Part shown: positions 40,384 through 48,855 of the stretch, piece by piece
Numbering within the stretch: the first letter of the stretch is position 1
Layout of the letters: each line of letters opens with the position of its first letter
Origin: Streptomyces sp. WAC05374
GTDB taxonomy: Bacteria > Actinomycetota > Actinomycetes > Streptomycetales > Streptomycetaceae
Reading direction: 5' to 3'
DNA: 64,000 bases
Assembly: GCF_004353505.1 (NCBI RefSeq)
Contig: NZ_SMNQ01000005.1
Location: 124,001-188,000 of the forward strand
The notes under the pieces: model-generated
Database searches by the model: none
What the model saw: only the letters and a program-made list of their open reading frames with translations
Told to the model about the DNA's origin: nothing
Position numbers and translations under genes: made by a program

Positions 40384-40540
40384 GATCCGTGGTTCGGTTT
40401 GCCCCACCCCCCAACGGGTGACCCCGGCCCGTGCGGTGAGATCCGTGGCTCGGTCGCCCCGCCCCCCTCCCTCCGACCCCGGCGCGTGTGCCGGAAGCCC
40501 GTGGCTCGGCCTTGGGATCCGTGGCTCGGTCGCCCCCACC
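40384..40540. repeat. Four-copy short repeat upstream of the nas/nir operon
   Basis: The 337-bp gap 40334-40670 has CCGTGGyTCGGy at 40387, 40443, 40499 and 40519; three copies are part of the longer GATCCGTGGyTCGGT. The first three are exactly 56 bp apart. The remaining sequence is C-rich with no coding potential I can support, followed by GAAAC (40621) and the shared nitrate motif. Confidence 0.7.
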
Positions 40541-40642
40541 GGTTCGGTTCCCCGGCCCCGGTCGCCGCCGCAGCCCTCACCGCGCTCGCCCCCATCCGCT
40601 GAGGTCAGCTTTCCGTGGGCGAAACAATCGGGATGCGGCCGG

Positions 40643-40673
40643 GTAACACCGCCGACGCACGCTGGCGGGCATG
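40643..40673 (+). promoter_or_regulatory. Shared nitrate-assimilation promoter motif before the nas/nir operon
   Basis: GTAACAC at 40643-40649 stands 28 bp before the ATG at 40671, the same distance as before nasA. The region between also matches (24 of 31 positions). GAAAC at 40621-40625, a GlnR-type half site, lies 17 bp further upstream. Confidence 0.6.
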
Positions 40674-41852
40674 AGTTCACGGATCGTGGTGGTCGGCGGA
40701 GGCACGGCGGGCGCACGCCTCGCCGAGCGGCTGCCCGTCACCCTGCTCGGCGAGGAGCCGCACGCCCCCTACAACCGGGTGCTGCTCGCGGACGTCCTGG
40801 CCGGGCGGTACGGGCCCGAGGTCATTGCCCTGCCGGCGCCGCGCGACGGAGGGGCGCGGCACGGGGTGCGGGTGACCGGGGTCGACCGCGCCGCCCGGGT
40901 GGTGCACTGCGCGGACGGTGAGGCGTTCGCCTACGACCGGCTGGTCCTGGCCACCGGCTCGAACCCGGTGCTGCCACCGCTGCGCGGCCTCGGTGGCGGG
41001 CGGCTGCCGGCCGGGGTGCACGCCTTCCGGACGCTCGACGACTGCCTGGCGCTGGACGCGCTGGTGGCGCCCGGGGTGCGGGCGGTGGTGATCGGCGGCG
41101 GCCTGCTGGGCGTGTCGGCGACCCGCGCGCTGGCCGCCCGGGGCGCCGAGGTGGTGCTGGCCCAGCAGGGCGAGCACCTGATGGAGCGCCAGTTGGACGC
41201 CGAGGCCGCCCGCCTGCTCCGCCGCCACCTGGAGGCGGACCTGGGCGTGGAGGTCCACACCGAGTGCCGGGTCCGTGGCCTGCGCTGCGTGGACGACACG
41301 GTCGAGGCGGTCGAACTGGCCGACGGCTTCGTCCTGGACGCGGACGTCGTCGTCATCGCGTGCGGCGTGCGGCCGCGGATTGGCCTCGCCCTGGAGGCGG
41401 GTCTGGACGTGCGGCGCGGGATCGTCGTGGACGACCAGCTCCGCACCTCCGACCCGTACATCCACGCCATCGGCGACTGCGCCGAGCACGACGGCCGCCT
41501 CTACGGGCTGGCCGGCGCCGCGCTGGAACAGGCGGACGCCCTTGCGGACGTCCTCCTGCACGGCACCGGCGCCTACCGGGGCACGCGCGCGCTGACCCGG
41601 CTCAGCATGGACGCCCTGGAACTGGCGGCGTTCGGCGAGGCGACGCCGCTGCCCGGTGACGACACCGTGCGGCTCGCGGACGCGACGAGCGGGGCGTACC
41701 GGAAGGTCGTCGTCCGTGGCGACCGGCTCGTCGGCGGCGTACTGCTCGGCGACCTCGGCGCGGTCGGGGCGCTCGCCCGGGCCTGGGAGGGCGACGAGGC
41801 CCTCCCGGAAGCGCCCCTGCTCCACCTGCTCACCCATGACGGAGGCTCCTGA
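40671..41852 (+). CDS. Nitrate/nitrite-reductase-associated FAD oxidoreductase
   Basis: The 393-residue protein matches the FAD/NAD(P)-binding half of NirB-like enzymes: IVVVGGGTAGARLAERL, PYNRVLLADVLAG, LVLATGSNP, AVVIGGGLLGVSATRALAARGAE, IHAIGDCAEHDG. It lacks [2Fe-2S] and siroheme domains. It probably transfers electrons from NAD(P)H to NasA. It is the first gene of the operon; its stop is 1 bp before the nirB start, and the GGAGG for nirB lies inside its last codons. Confidence 0.88.
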   Translation: MSSRIVVVGGGTAGARLAERLPVTLLGEEPHAPYNRVLLADVLAGRYGPEVIALPAPRDGGARHGVRVTGVDRAARVVHCADGEAFAYDRLVLATGSNPVLPPLRGLGGGRLPAGVHAFRTLDDCLALDALVAPGVRAVVIGGGLLGVSATRALAARGAEVVLAQQGEHLMERQLDAEAARLLRRHLEADLGVEVHTECRVRGLRCVDDTVEAVELADGFVLDADVVVIACGVRPRIGLALEAGLDVRRGIVVDDQLRTSDPYIHAIGDCAEHDGRLYGLAGAALEQADALADVLLHGTGAYRGTRALTRLSMDALELAAFGEATPLPGDDTVRLADATSGAYRKVVVRGDRLVGGVLLGDLGAVGALARAWEGDEALPEAPLLHLLTHDGGS

Positions 41853-41853
41853 A

Positions 41854-44400
41854 ATGGCCCACACGCCGCACACGCCCACCATCGTCCTCGTCGGCCACGG
41901 CATGGTCGGCCAGCGCTTCCTGGAGGCCCTCGCCGAGCGCGGTGTCACGGAGCGGGCGCGGGTCGTCGTGCTCTGCGAGGAGCCCCGCCCGGCGTACGAC
42001 CGCGTCCGGCTGACCTCGTACTTCGACGGGAAGACGCCCGACGACCTGTCCATGGTCGAGGACGGCTTCATGGCGCGGCACGGTATCGAGCTGCACCTGG
42101 ACGACCCGGCCGAGACCATCGACCGGGAGGCCCGGACGGTCACCTCGCGGGCCGGGCGCGTGATCGCGTACGACACGCTGGTCCTGGCGACCGGCTCGTA
42201 CCCCTTCGTCCCTCCGGTGCCGGGCAAGGACGCGACGGGTTGCTTCGTCTACCGCACGATCGAGGACCTGCTGGCCATCGAGGAGTACGCGAAGACGGCG
42301 CGGACCGGCGCGGTGGTCGGCGGCGGACTGCTCGGTCTGGAGGCGGCGGGCGCACTCAAGGGCCTGGGCCTGGAGACGCACATCGTGGAGTTCGCGCCGC
42401 GCCTGATGCCGGTGCAGGTGGACGAGGGTGGTGGCGCGGCACTGCTGCGCACCATCGAGAACATGGGTCTCATCGTCCACACCGGCACCGGTACGCAGGA
42501 AGTCCTCACCGAGGACGGTTCCGTCACCGGCATGGCCCTGTCGGACGGTTCGACGGTCACCACCGACATGGTGGTCTTCTCGGCGGGCGTCCGGCCCCGT
42601 GACCAGCTCGCCCGCGACTGCGGCCTGGCGGTCGGGGAGCGCGGCGGTGTCGCGGTGGACGAGCGGTGCCGTACGTCGGACCCGGCCGTGTACGCGATCG
42701 GCGAGTGCGCGCTGGCGGCGGACGGCCGGGTGTACGGGCTGGTCGCGCCGGGGTACGAGATGGCGCTGACGGCCGCCGCCGCCATCGCGGAGGAGGAGAC
42801 CGAGGGCTTCACCGGCGCCGACACCTCCACCAAGCTGAAGCTGCTCGGCGTGGACGTGGCGTCCTTCGGCGACGCCCACGGCACCACGGAGAACTGCCTG
42901 GACGTCGTCTACTCCGACTCGCGCGCCGGCGTCTACAAGAAGCTCGTCGTGGACGAGGACGGCGTCCTGCTGGGCGGTGTGCTCGTCGGTGACGCGGAGT
43001 CCTACGGCATGCTCCGGCCCATGACCGGGTCGAAGCCGCCGGTGGCGCCCGAGCAGCTCGTGCTGCCGGCCGGGGCGGGGGCGCCGGTCTCCCTCGGCCC
43101 GCAGTCCCTGCCCGACGACGCGATCATCTGCTCCTGCCACAACGTCACCAAGGGCGCCATCTGCGCCTGTTCGTCGCTGCCCGAGGTGAAGAAGTGCACC
43201 AAGGCGGGCACCGGCTGCGGAAGCTGTGTGAAGGTGATCCAGCAGCTCCTGCCGAAGCCCGCCGACAGCGGGATGTGCGGCTGCTTCTCGTACACCCGCA
43301 GCGAGCTGTACGAGATCGTCCGCACGATGCGCTTCACCTCGTACGCCGAGCTGCTCGACTCGCACGGGCGCGAGGAGGCGCGCGGCGGCGAGGGCTGCGA
43401 GGTCTGCAAGCCGGCCGTGGCGTCGATCCTGGCGAGCCTGACGAACGAGTACATCCTCGACGGCGAGCGGGCCGCGCTCCAGGACACCAACGACCACTTC
43501 CTGGCGAACATGCAGCGCAACGGCTCGTACTCGATCGTGCCGCGCATCCCGGGCGGTGAGATCACCCCGGAGAAGCTGATCGTGATCGGCGAGGTGGCCC
43601 GGGACTTCGGCCTCTACACCAAGATCACGGGCGGTCAGCGCATCGACCTGTTCGGCGCGCGGGTCGACCAGCTCCCGGCGATCTGGGGGCGGCTGGTGGA
43701 CGCGGGCTTCGAGTCGGGACACGCGTACGGCAAGTCGCTGCGGACGGTGAAGTCGTGCGTGGGCCAGACCTGGTGCCGCTACGGCGTGCAGGACTCGGTG
43801 AAGATGGCCATCGACCTGGAGCTGCGGTACCGGGGCCTGCGCGCCCCGCACAAGCTGAAGTCGGCCGTCTCGGGCTGTGCGCGCGAGTGCGCGGAGGCCC
43901 AGTCGAAGGACTTCGGCGTGATCGCCACGGCCAACGGCTGGAACCTGTACGTGGGCGGCAACGGCGGCGCCACGCCGCGCCACGCGGACCTGCTGGCCCA
44001 GGACCTGTCGGACGCGGAGCTGATCCGGCTGATCGACCGGTTCCTGATGTTCTACATCCGCACCGCCGACCGGCTGGAGCGCACCGCGACCTGGCTGGAG
44101 CGGCTGGAGGGCGGCCTGGACCACCTCCGCGACGTGATCGTGCACGACAAGCTCGGTCTGTGCGACGAGCTGGAGGCGCTGATGGCCGCGCACGTGGCGA
44201 GCTACCACGACGAGTGGGCCGAGACCCTCAACGATCCGGAGCGGCTGCGCCGGTTCGTCTCCTTCGTGAACGCTCCGGACGCGCCGGACCCGTCGGTGAA
44301 GTTCGTGCCGGAGCGCGGCCAGATCAAGCCGGACCTGACGATCCTGACGCTGGAACCCCTGACGTCCACGGACTCCCTGGAAGGAGCTTCCGCCCGATGA
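41854..44400 (+). CDS. nirB: Assimilatory nitrite reductase [NAD(P)H] large subunit
   Basis: NirB reduces nitrite to ammonium with six electrons. The 848-residue protein has the FAD/NAD module (about 5-320) and a first BFD-like [2Fe-2S] domain (CSCHNVTKGAICAC near 426, CTKAGTGCGSC). A second Cys-rich BFD-like domain follows (CGCF and CEVCKP, 475-525), then the siroheme/[4Fe-4S] domain with SCVGQTWCRYG (near 633) and CARECAEA (near 674). The start at 41854 follows GGAGG by 8 nt. Its stop overlaps the nirD start. Siroheme could come from the chelatase at 28.4-29.3 kb. Confidence 0.96.
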   Translation: MAHTPHTPTIVLVGHGMVGQRFLEALAERGVTERARVVVLCEEPRPAYDRVRLTSYFDGKTPDDLSMVEDGFMARHGIELHLDDPAETIDREARTVTSRAGRVIAYDTLVLATGSYPFVPPVPGKDATGCFVYRTIEDLLAIEEYAKTARTGAVVGGGLLGLEAAGALKGLGLETHIVEFAPRLMPVQVDEGGGAALLRTIENMGLIVHTGTGTQEVLTEDGSVTGMALSDGSTVTTDMVVFSAGVRPRDQLARDCGLAVGERGGVAVDERCRTSDPAVYAIGECALAADGRVYGLVAPGYEMALTAAAAIAEEETEGFTGADTSTKLKLLGVDVASFGDAHGTTENCLDVVYSDSRAGVYKKLVVDEDGVLLGGVLVGDAESYGMLRPMTGSKPPVAPEQLVLPAGAGAPVSLGPQSLPDDAIICSCHNVTKGAICACSSLPEVKKCTKAGTGCGSCVKVIQQLLPKPADSGMCGCFSYTRSELYEIVRTMRFTSYAELLDSHGREEARGGEGCEVCKPAVASILASLTNEYILDGERAALQDTNDHFLANMQRNGSYSIVPRIPGGEITPEKLIVIGEVARDFGLYTKITGGQRIDLFGARVDQLPAIWGRLVDAGFESGHAYGKSLRTVKSCVGQTWCRYGVQDSVKMAIDLELRYRGLRAPHKLKSAVSGCARECAEAQSKDFGVIATANGWNLYVGGNGGATPRHADLLAQDLSDAELIRLIDRFLMFYIRTADRLERTATWLERLEGGLDHLRDVIVHDKLGLCDELEALMAAHVASYHDEWAETLNDPERLRRFVSFVNAPDAPDPSVKFVPERGQIKPDLTILTLEPLTSTDSLEGASAR

Positions 44401-44738
44401 TGCTCGAACTCTCCCACGATGACGCGTGGTTGCCGATCTGCGACGACTCGGTGCTGACGCCGGGGCGCGGCATGGCGGCCCTGCTGCCGGACGGGCGGCA
44501 GGTGGCGCTGTTCCGGGACCGGGCGGGCCGGTCGTACGCGATCGACAACCGGGACCCGTTCACGGGCGCCCAGGTGCTGTCGCGCGGCCTGATCGGTTCG
44601 GCGGGCGGGCGGCTCTTCGTGGCGTCGCCGCTGCTGAAGCAGCGCTTCGACCTGGAGACGGGGCGGTGCCTGGACGACGAGGAGGTGTCGGTGGCCGTCT
44701 TCCCGGTCCGTACGCGGGAACTCGCCCAGGTTTCTTGA
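44397..44738 (+). CDS. nirD: Nitrite reductase small subunit NirD
   Basis: The 113-residue protein has the Rieske-like fold of NirD without iron-sulfur ligands: WLPICDDSVL, VALFRDRAGRSYAIDNRDPFTGA, RGLIGSAGGRLFVASPLLKQRFDLETGRCLDD. NirD supports NirB activity. ATG 44397 overlaps the nirB stop (ATGA), and the next codon is also ATG. AAGGAG lies 10 nt upstream. Confidence 0.95.
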   Translation: MMLELSHDDAWLPICDDSVLTPGRGMAALLPDGRQVALFRDRAGRSYAIDNRDPFTGAQVLSRGLIGSAGGRLFVASPLLKQRFDLETGRCLDDEEVSVAVFPVRTRELAQVS

Positions 44739-44752
44739 CCGTTCGTTCCAAT
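44731..44752 (-). promoter_or_regulatory. TetR operator in the tetR promoter (copy 1)
   Basis: On the minus strand it reads ATTGGAACGAACGGTCAAG, followed by AAA. The same sequence with few changes stands before the SDR gene at 45427-45447. On the plus strand TTGACC (44735-44740) is a -35 and CTAGAG a -10 with about 17 bp between, so the site overlaps the tetR promoter and predicts autorepression. Confidence 0.7.
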
Positions 44753-44771
44753 TGGATCTAGAGTCACCTCC

Positions 44772-45356
44772 GTGGCCAGGACCAAGGAATTCGATCCGGA
44801 CGCCGCGCTCCAGGCAGCCCTCGAGCTGTTCTGGGAGCGCGGCTACGAGGCGACGTCGATGGCGGACCTCACCGACCGCCTCGGTATCGGCCGCGCCAGC
44901 ATCTACGCCACCTTCGGCAACAAGCACGAGCTGTACCTGAAGGCCATGGACCGCTACGCGGAGACCCGCGAGCCGCGCCTGATGGACGAGCTGTCCCGGC
45001 CCGGTCCCGCCCTGCCTGCGGTCCGGGCCGTGGTGCGCCGGTTCGCCGCCGAGGCGTCCTCCGAGACGGAGCGGCTGACCGGCTGCTTCTTCACCAACAC
45101 GGCGGCCGAGCTGGCACCGCGCGACCGGGCGGCGGCCCGCCGGGTGGAGATCGGCTGGGAGCACGTCGAGACCGTGCTGCACTCCGCGCTCGCGCGGGCG
45201 CGGGCCCAGGGGGAGCTGGCGGCGGACCGCGATCCACGCGCGCTGGCCCGGATGCTGCTGGTGCTGATGCAGGGGCTGCGGGTCGTGGGCAAGGCGTCCG
45301 GCGACCCCGCGCGGGTGCGGGACGCGGCCGAGCAGGCGCTGACGCTGCTGGACTGA
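44772..45356 (+). CDS. TetR/AcrR-family regulator
   Basis: The 194-residue protein has the N-terminal helix-turn-helix ALELFWERGYEATSMADLTDRLGIGRASIYATFGNKHELY and a ligand-binding C-terminal domain with GCFFTNTAAELAPRD, typical of the group that controls short-chain dehydrogenases. It starts at GTG 44772. Its own promoter and that of the SDR gene downstream carry the same operator, so the SDR is the predicted target. A terminator follows the gene. Confidence 0.9.
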   Translation: MARTKEFDPDAALQAALELFWERGYEATSMADLTDRLGIGRASIYATFGNKHELYLKAMDRYAETREPRLMDELSRPGPALPAVRAVVRRFAAEASSETERLTGCFFTNTAAELAPRDRAAARRVEIGWEHVETVLHSALARARAQGELAADRDPRALARMLLVLMQGLRVVGKASGDPARVRDAAEQALTLLD

Positions 45357-45362
45357 CCACAC

Positions 45363-45415
45363 GGCCGGACGGAAGGGGCGCCCGGAGCACGGGCACCCCT
45401 CTCGCCGGCCTTTTC
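45363..45415 (+). terminator. Terminator after tetR
   Basis: GGCCGG (45363-45368) pairs with CCGGCC (45405-45410). An inner stem (AGGGGCGCCCG against CGGGCACCCCT, one mismatch) lies between, and TTTTCT follows. Confidence 0.75.
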
Positions 45416-45426
45416 TCGGCCCTCAT

Positions 45427-45447
45427 ATTGGACCGATCAGTCAAGAA
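45427..45447 (+). promoter_or_regulatory. TetR operator before the SDR gene (copy 2)
   Basis: ATTGGACCGATCAGTCAAG at 45427-45445 matches the tetR promoter site in opposite orientation (16 of 19 positions). Its core GACCGATCAGTC is palindromic at 10 of 12 positions. It is 37 bp upstream of the SDR start. Confidence 0.7.
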
Positions 45448-45483
45448 TTTGCTGCCAGGAACACCGTTCACGAAGGGGACGAC

Positions 45484-46242
45484 ATGTCCGCACGCTTCAC
45501 CGGCACCACCGCTCTCGTCACCGGCGCCGGATCCGGACTCGGCCGGGCCGTGGCACTCGCCCTCGCCGCCGAGGGCGCCTCGGTGGCCGTCGCCGGCCGG
45601 ACCGCCGCTCCCCTGGACGAGACCGTCGCCCTGATCGAGAAGGAGGGCGGCACGGCGGCCGCGTTCACCGCCGACGTGAGCCGCGCCGACGACATGCGCG
45701 CCCTGGTGGAGCGGACCGCCGGCCGCTTCGGCGGCCTGGACGTGGCCGTCAACAACGCCGCCGTGCTGCGCGGCGCGGGCAGCCCGGTCGGCGACCTCGA
45801 CCCGGCGGACTGGCGGGCCATGGTCGACATCAACGTCACCGGGATGCTGTACGCGCTCCAGGCCGAGATCGCCCACATGCGGGCGAACGGGGGCGGGGCG
45901 ATCGTCAACGTCGGCTCCAACGTGGGCGCGCACGTCCGCTTCCCCGGCATGGGCGGCTACGCGGCCGCCAAGGCGGCGGTCGCCGCGCTGACCCGCGCCG
46001 CCGCCCTGGACCACATCGGGGACGGCATCCGCGTCAACGCCGTCAGCCCCGGGCCCGCCGACGCCCCCATGTCCCTGCTCCCGGGCGAGACCAGCGGGGA
46101 GCGCGCGGCCAGGCTCACCACGCCCCTCGGCCGGCTCACCTCCGCCGAGGAGGTCGCCGCCGCCGTGCTGTACCTGGCCTCCCCGGCCGCGGGCTCGACG
46201 GTCGGCGCCGACCTGGTCGTGGACGGCGGTGTCACGGCCTGA
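45484..46242 (+). CDS. Short-chain dehydrogenase/reductase (SDR)
   Basis: The 252-residue classical SDR has the NAD(P) loop TGAGSGLGRAV, NNAAV, catalytic Ser in VNVGSNVGAH and YxxxK in GGYAAAKAAV, and a C-terminal LVVDGGV. The Arg in VAGRTAAP after the second strand favours NADP. The substrate is unknown. GAAGGGGA precedes the ATG by about 4 nt. It is predicted to be repressed by the TetR protein upstream. Its stop directly abuts the end of the convergent VOC gene. Confidence 0.93.
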   Translation: MSARFTGTTALVTGAGSGLGRAVALALAAEGASVAVAGRTAAPLDETVALIEKEGGTAAAFTADVSRADDMRALVERTAGRFGGLDVAVNNAAVLRGAGSPVGDLDPADWRAMVDINVTGMLYALQAEIAHMRANGGGAIVNVGSNVGAHVRFPGMGGYAAAKAAVAALTRAAALDHIGDGIRVNAVSPGPADAPMSLLPGETSGERAARLTTPLGRLTSAEEVAAAVLYLASPAAGSTVGADLVVDGGVTA

Positions 46243-46653
46243 TCAGCCCTGGCCCTCCACCACGGCCGGGTCCATCCACATGACCTCCCACAGGTGGTGG
46301 TCGGGGTCCTGGAAGGAACGGCCGTACATCGTGCCGTAGTCCTGCGGGTCATTGGCGGCCGAGCCGCCGGACGCCAGCGCGGCGTCGCAGAGCTGGTCGA
46401 CCCGCTCCCGGCTGTCGGCGCTCAGCGCGAAGATCGCCTCGGTGGTGCGTGCCGCGTCGGCGATCTCCTTCTTGGTGAAGTCCTTGAAGCGCGGCTCGGT
46501 CAGCAGCATCACGAAGATGGTGTCGCTGATCACCAGGCAGGCGGTCCTCTCGTCGCTGAACTGCTCGTTGAAGGAGTAGCCCAGCTTGCTCCAGAAGGTC
46601 TTGGACGTCTCGAGGTCCTTCACCGGCAGGTTCACGAAGATCATCTGGGGCAT
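46243..46653 (-). CDS. VOC-family protein (glyoxalase/extradiol type)
   Basis: The 136-residue protein (MPQMIFVNLPVKDLETSKTFWSKLGY) is a common VOC type ending GRSFQDPDHHLWEVMWMDP, with His and Glu in the positions used for metal binding. It includes two predicted beta-alpha-beta units. The function is unknown for most members. The ATG at 46653 is preferred over the upstream frame because the family always begins with MPQ/MIFVNLPV. It converges with the SDR gene without a gap. Confidence 0.88.
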   Translation of the reverse strand: MPQMIFVNLPVKDLETSKTFWSKLGYSFNEQFSDERTACLVISDTIFVMLLTEPRFKDFTKKEIADAARTTEAIFALSADSRERVDQLCDAALASGGSAANDPQDYGTMYGRSFQDPDHHLWEVMWMDPAVVEGQG

Positions 46654-46771
46654 GTCGCCATCTCTTCTCTCATCGGTGTGTCGTTGTCGAGGGGGTAGAC
46701 CGCGGGGCCCGGCGGAACTCATCGCTCCCCGCGGAACTCCCTCGAAGAAAATTTCGCCCCGGATCGCCCCG

Positions 46772-46907
46772 CCCGCCACCGCGGGCCCTCCCGCGTCACA
46801 GAGCACCCGCCACCGCGGATCCTCCCGCGTCACAGAGCATCCGCCACCGCGGGCCCTCCGCCGTCACAGGACACCCGCCAGCGCGGGCCGTCCCCGCACT
46901 CGCGATC
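46772..46907. repeat. 34-bp tandem repeat, four units
   Basis: Units start at 46772, 46806, 46840 and 46874, each about 34 bp with CCGCCACCGCGG and GTCACAGAGCA as fixed parts; the fourth is more diverged. They fill the 305-bp gap between the VOC gene and the DUF4287 gene. There is no gene I can support in the gap. Confidence 0.85.
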
Positions 46908-46958
46908 GACCACTGGTCGCGTTTGCGGGGCGTCCGGCACCGGCCTAGCCTCGGCGCC

Positions 46959-47540
46959 ATGAGCCCCGAGGGCCGCAGGATCACCGAGAAGCTGTCGGGC
47001 GACGCCCTGTCCGCCGCGACCGGCAAGGACTGGGCGGCCTGGTTCGCCGTGCTCGACGCGTGGGGCGCCACTGCGCGCACCCACACCGAGATCGCCCGCC
47101 ACCTCGTCGAGGCGCACGGCGTGCCCGGCTGGCACGCCCAGTCGATCACGGTCGGGTACGAACAGGAGCGGGGCCTGCGCGAGGTGGGCCAGTCGAGCAC
47201 GGGCGACTGGCAGGTGTCCGTGAGCAGGACGGTGGACGCCCCGCCCGAGCTGGTCGCCGAGGCGTTCACCGACCCGGACGTCCGCTGCCGCTGGCTCACG
47301 GAGGGCGGCCTCACCCTCCGCACCCACCGGCCGGGCAGATCGCTCACGGCGGACTGGGAGCCGGGCGGCGGCAGGATCTCCGTGCGCCTTGACCCCGTGG
47401 CCCCCGTGACCCCCACGGGTGGACCGAGGACCCGGATCGGGCTGGGCCACACCAAATTGCCGGACGCGGACGCGGTCCGGGCGTACAAGGTGTTCTGGAA
47501 GGAACGCCTCACGGAACTCAAGGAGCTGCTGGAGGGCTGA
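46959..47540 (+). CDS. DUF4287 plus SRPBCC (AHSA1-like) protein
   Basis: The 193-residue protein has an N-terminal DUF4287 segment (ITEKLSGDALSAATGKDWAAWFAVLDAWGA, residues 6-70) with the HGVPGWHAQSITVGYEQERGLREVGQ motif. A START-like domain follows (VSRTVDAPPELVAEAFTDPDVRCRWL to FWKERLTELKELL). DUF4287 has no known activity; SRPBCC domains bind hydrophobic ligands. It has no obvious strong ribosome binding site, and stands alone. Confidence 0.85.
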   Translation: MSPEGRRITEKLSGDALSAATGKDWAAWFAVLDAWGATARTHTEIARHLVEAHGVPGWHAQSITVGYEQERGLREVGQSSTGDWQVSVSRTVDAPPELVAEAFTDPDVRCRWLTEGGLTLRTHRPGRSLTADWEPGGGRISVRLDPVAPVTPTGGPRTRIGLGHTKLPDADAVRAYKVFWKERLTELKELLEG

Positions 47541-47694
47541 CCGAGTCATGGCCCGACACGGACCGGCCCCCGACGCTTCCGCTTCACTGCTCGTTGATGC
47601 ACCGTCAATCCAGGGCTTCTAGGTTCCCGAAGCGCTCGACCCCGCCGCGCCGCTTCGGTGCGGCAGGGCTGGTCACGATCCCCTGGAGTGACAA

Positions 47695-48855
47695 GTGGAA
47701 CGTCGCAGTTTCCTGCGTGGTGCGGTCATCGGCGGCTCCGCCGCCGCCTTCGGATTCACCCTCATGCGCGGCGCGGCCTACGCGGCGCCCGCCCAGCCGG
47801 GCCCCGGTCCTTACGGTGCGCTGGGCGCGGCGGACGCCAACGGCATCCAGTTGCCCAGCGGCTTCACCAGCCGGGTGATCGCCCGGTCCGGCCAGCGGGT
47901 GGGCTCGACCTCGTACGTCTGGCACAACGCCCCTGACGGTGGCGCCTGTTACGCCGACGGCACGGGCTGGATCTACGTCTCCAACTCGGAGATCTCCTCC
48001 ACCGGCGGCGCGAGCGCCATCAAGTTCTCCTCCACCGGCGCGATCACCGGCGCCTACCGGATTCTGTCCAACACCAACCGCAACTGCGCGGGTGGCAAGA
48101 CGCCGTGGAACACCTGGCTGTCCTGCGAGGAGGTCGACACGGGGTACGTGTACGAGACCGACCCGTGGGGCGTCAACGCCGCGGTGCGCCGGGCCGCCAT
48201 GGGCCGCTTCAACCACGAGGCCGCCGCCGCCGACCCGGTCCGCAAGGTGATCTACCTGACCGAGGACAAGTCCGACGGCTGCCTCTACCGCTTCGTTCCG
48301 AACACCTGGGGCAACCTGTCCTCGGGCACCCTCCAGGTCCTCACGGCCGGCACCGCCACGTCCGGCAGCTTCGGCTGGGCGAACGTGCCCGACCCCGACG
48401 GCTCCCCCACGGCCACCCGCTACCAGGTCTCCGGCGCGAAGAAGTTCAACGGCGGCGAGGGCTGCCACTACGCCGGCGACACGGTCTGGTTCACCACCAA
48501 GGGCGACAACCGCCTGTGGCAGCTCAACCTCGCGTCCAACACCTATGAACTGGCCTACGACGACTCCCTGGTCACCTCCGGCACCGCCCCGCTGACCGGC
48601 GTCGACAACGTCACCGGCTCGTCCTTCGGCGACCTCTACATCGCGGAGGACGGCGGCAACATGGAGATCTGCGTCATCACGCCGGACGACGTGGTGGCAC
48701 CCTTCCTGCGGATCAACGGCCAGTCGGGCTCCGAGATCTGCGGCCCGGCCTTCTCGCCGGACGGCAGGCGGCTGTACTTCTCCAGCCAGCGCGGCACCAC
48801 CGGCAGTTCGTCGGGCGGCATCACCTACGAGGTGACGGGGCCCTTCCGCGCGTAA
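47695..48855 (+). CDS. Tat-exported DUF839 (PhoX-like) protein
   Basis: The 386-residue protein starts at GTG with GGAG 7-8 nt upstream. It has a twin-arginine signal (RRSFLRGAVIGG, cleavage after AAYA near residue 31). The body is a beta-propeller-like DUF839 domain: YVSNSEISSTGGASAIKF, PWNTWLSCEEVDTGYVYE, GRFNHEAAAADP, IYLTEDKSDGCLYRFVP, and YIAEDGGNMEICVI. PhoX proteins of this family are calcium/iron phosphatases, and Glu-rich motifs such as SCEE and TEDK fit. Substrate unproven. Its 3' end overlaps the convergent regulator gene by 31 bp. Confidence 0.87.
   Translation: MERRSFLRGAVIGGSAAAFGFTLMRGAAYAAPAQPGPGPYGALGAADANGIQLPSGFTSRVIARSGQRVGSTSYVWHNAPDGGACYADGTGWIYVSNSEISSTGGASAIKFSSTGAITGAYRILSNTNRNCAGGKTPWNTWLSCEEVDTGYVYETDPWGVNAAVRRAAMGRFNHEAAAADPVRKVIYLTEDKSDGCLYRFVPNTWGNLSSGTLQVLTAGTATSGSFGWANVPDPDGSPTATRYQVSGAKKFNGGEGCHYAGDTVWFTTKGDNRLWQLNLASNTYELAYDDSLVTSGTAPLTGVDNVTGSSFGDLYIAEDGGNMEICVITPDDVVAPFLRINGQSGSEICGPAFSPDGRRLYFSSQRGTTGSSSGGITYEVTGPFRA

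Noticed and set aside
46772..46907. CRISPR array
   Set aside because: The 34-bp units are directly joined with no unique spacers, and no cas genes are in the window.
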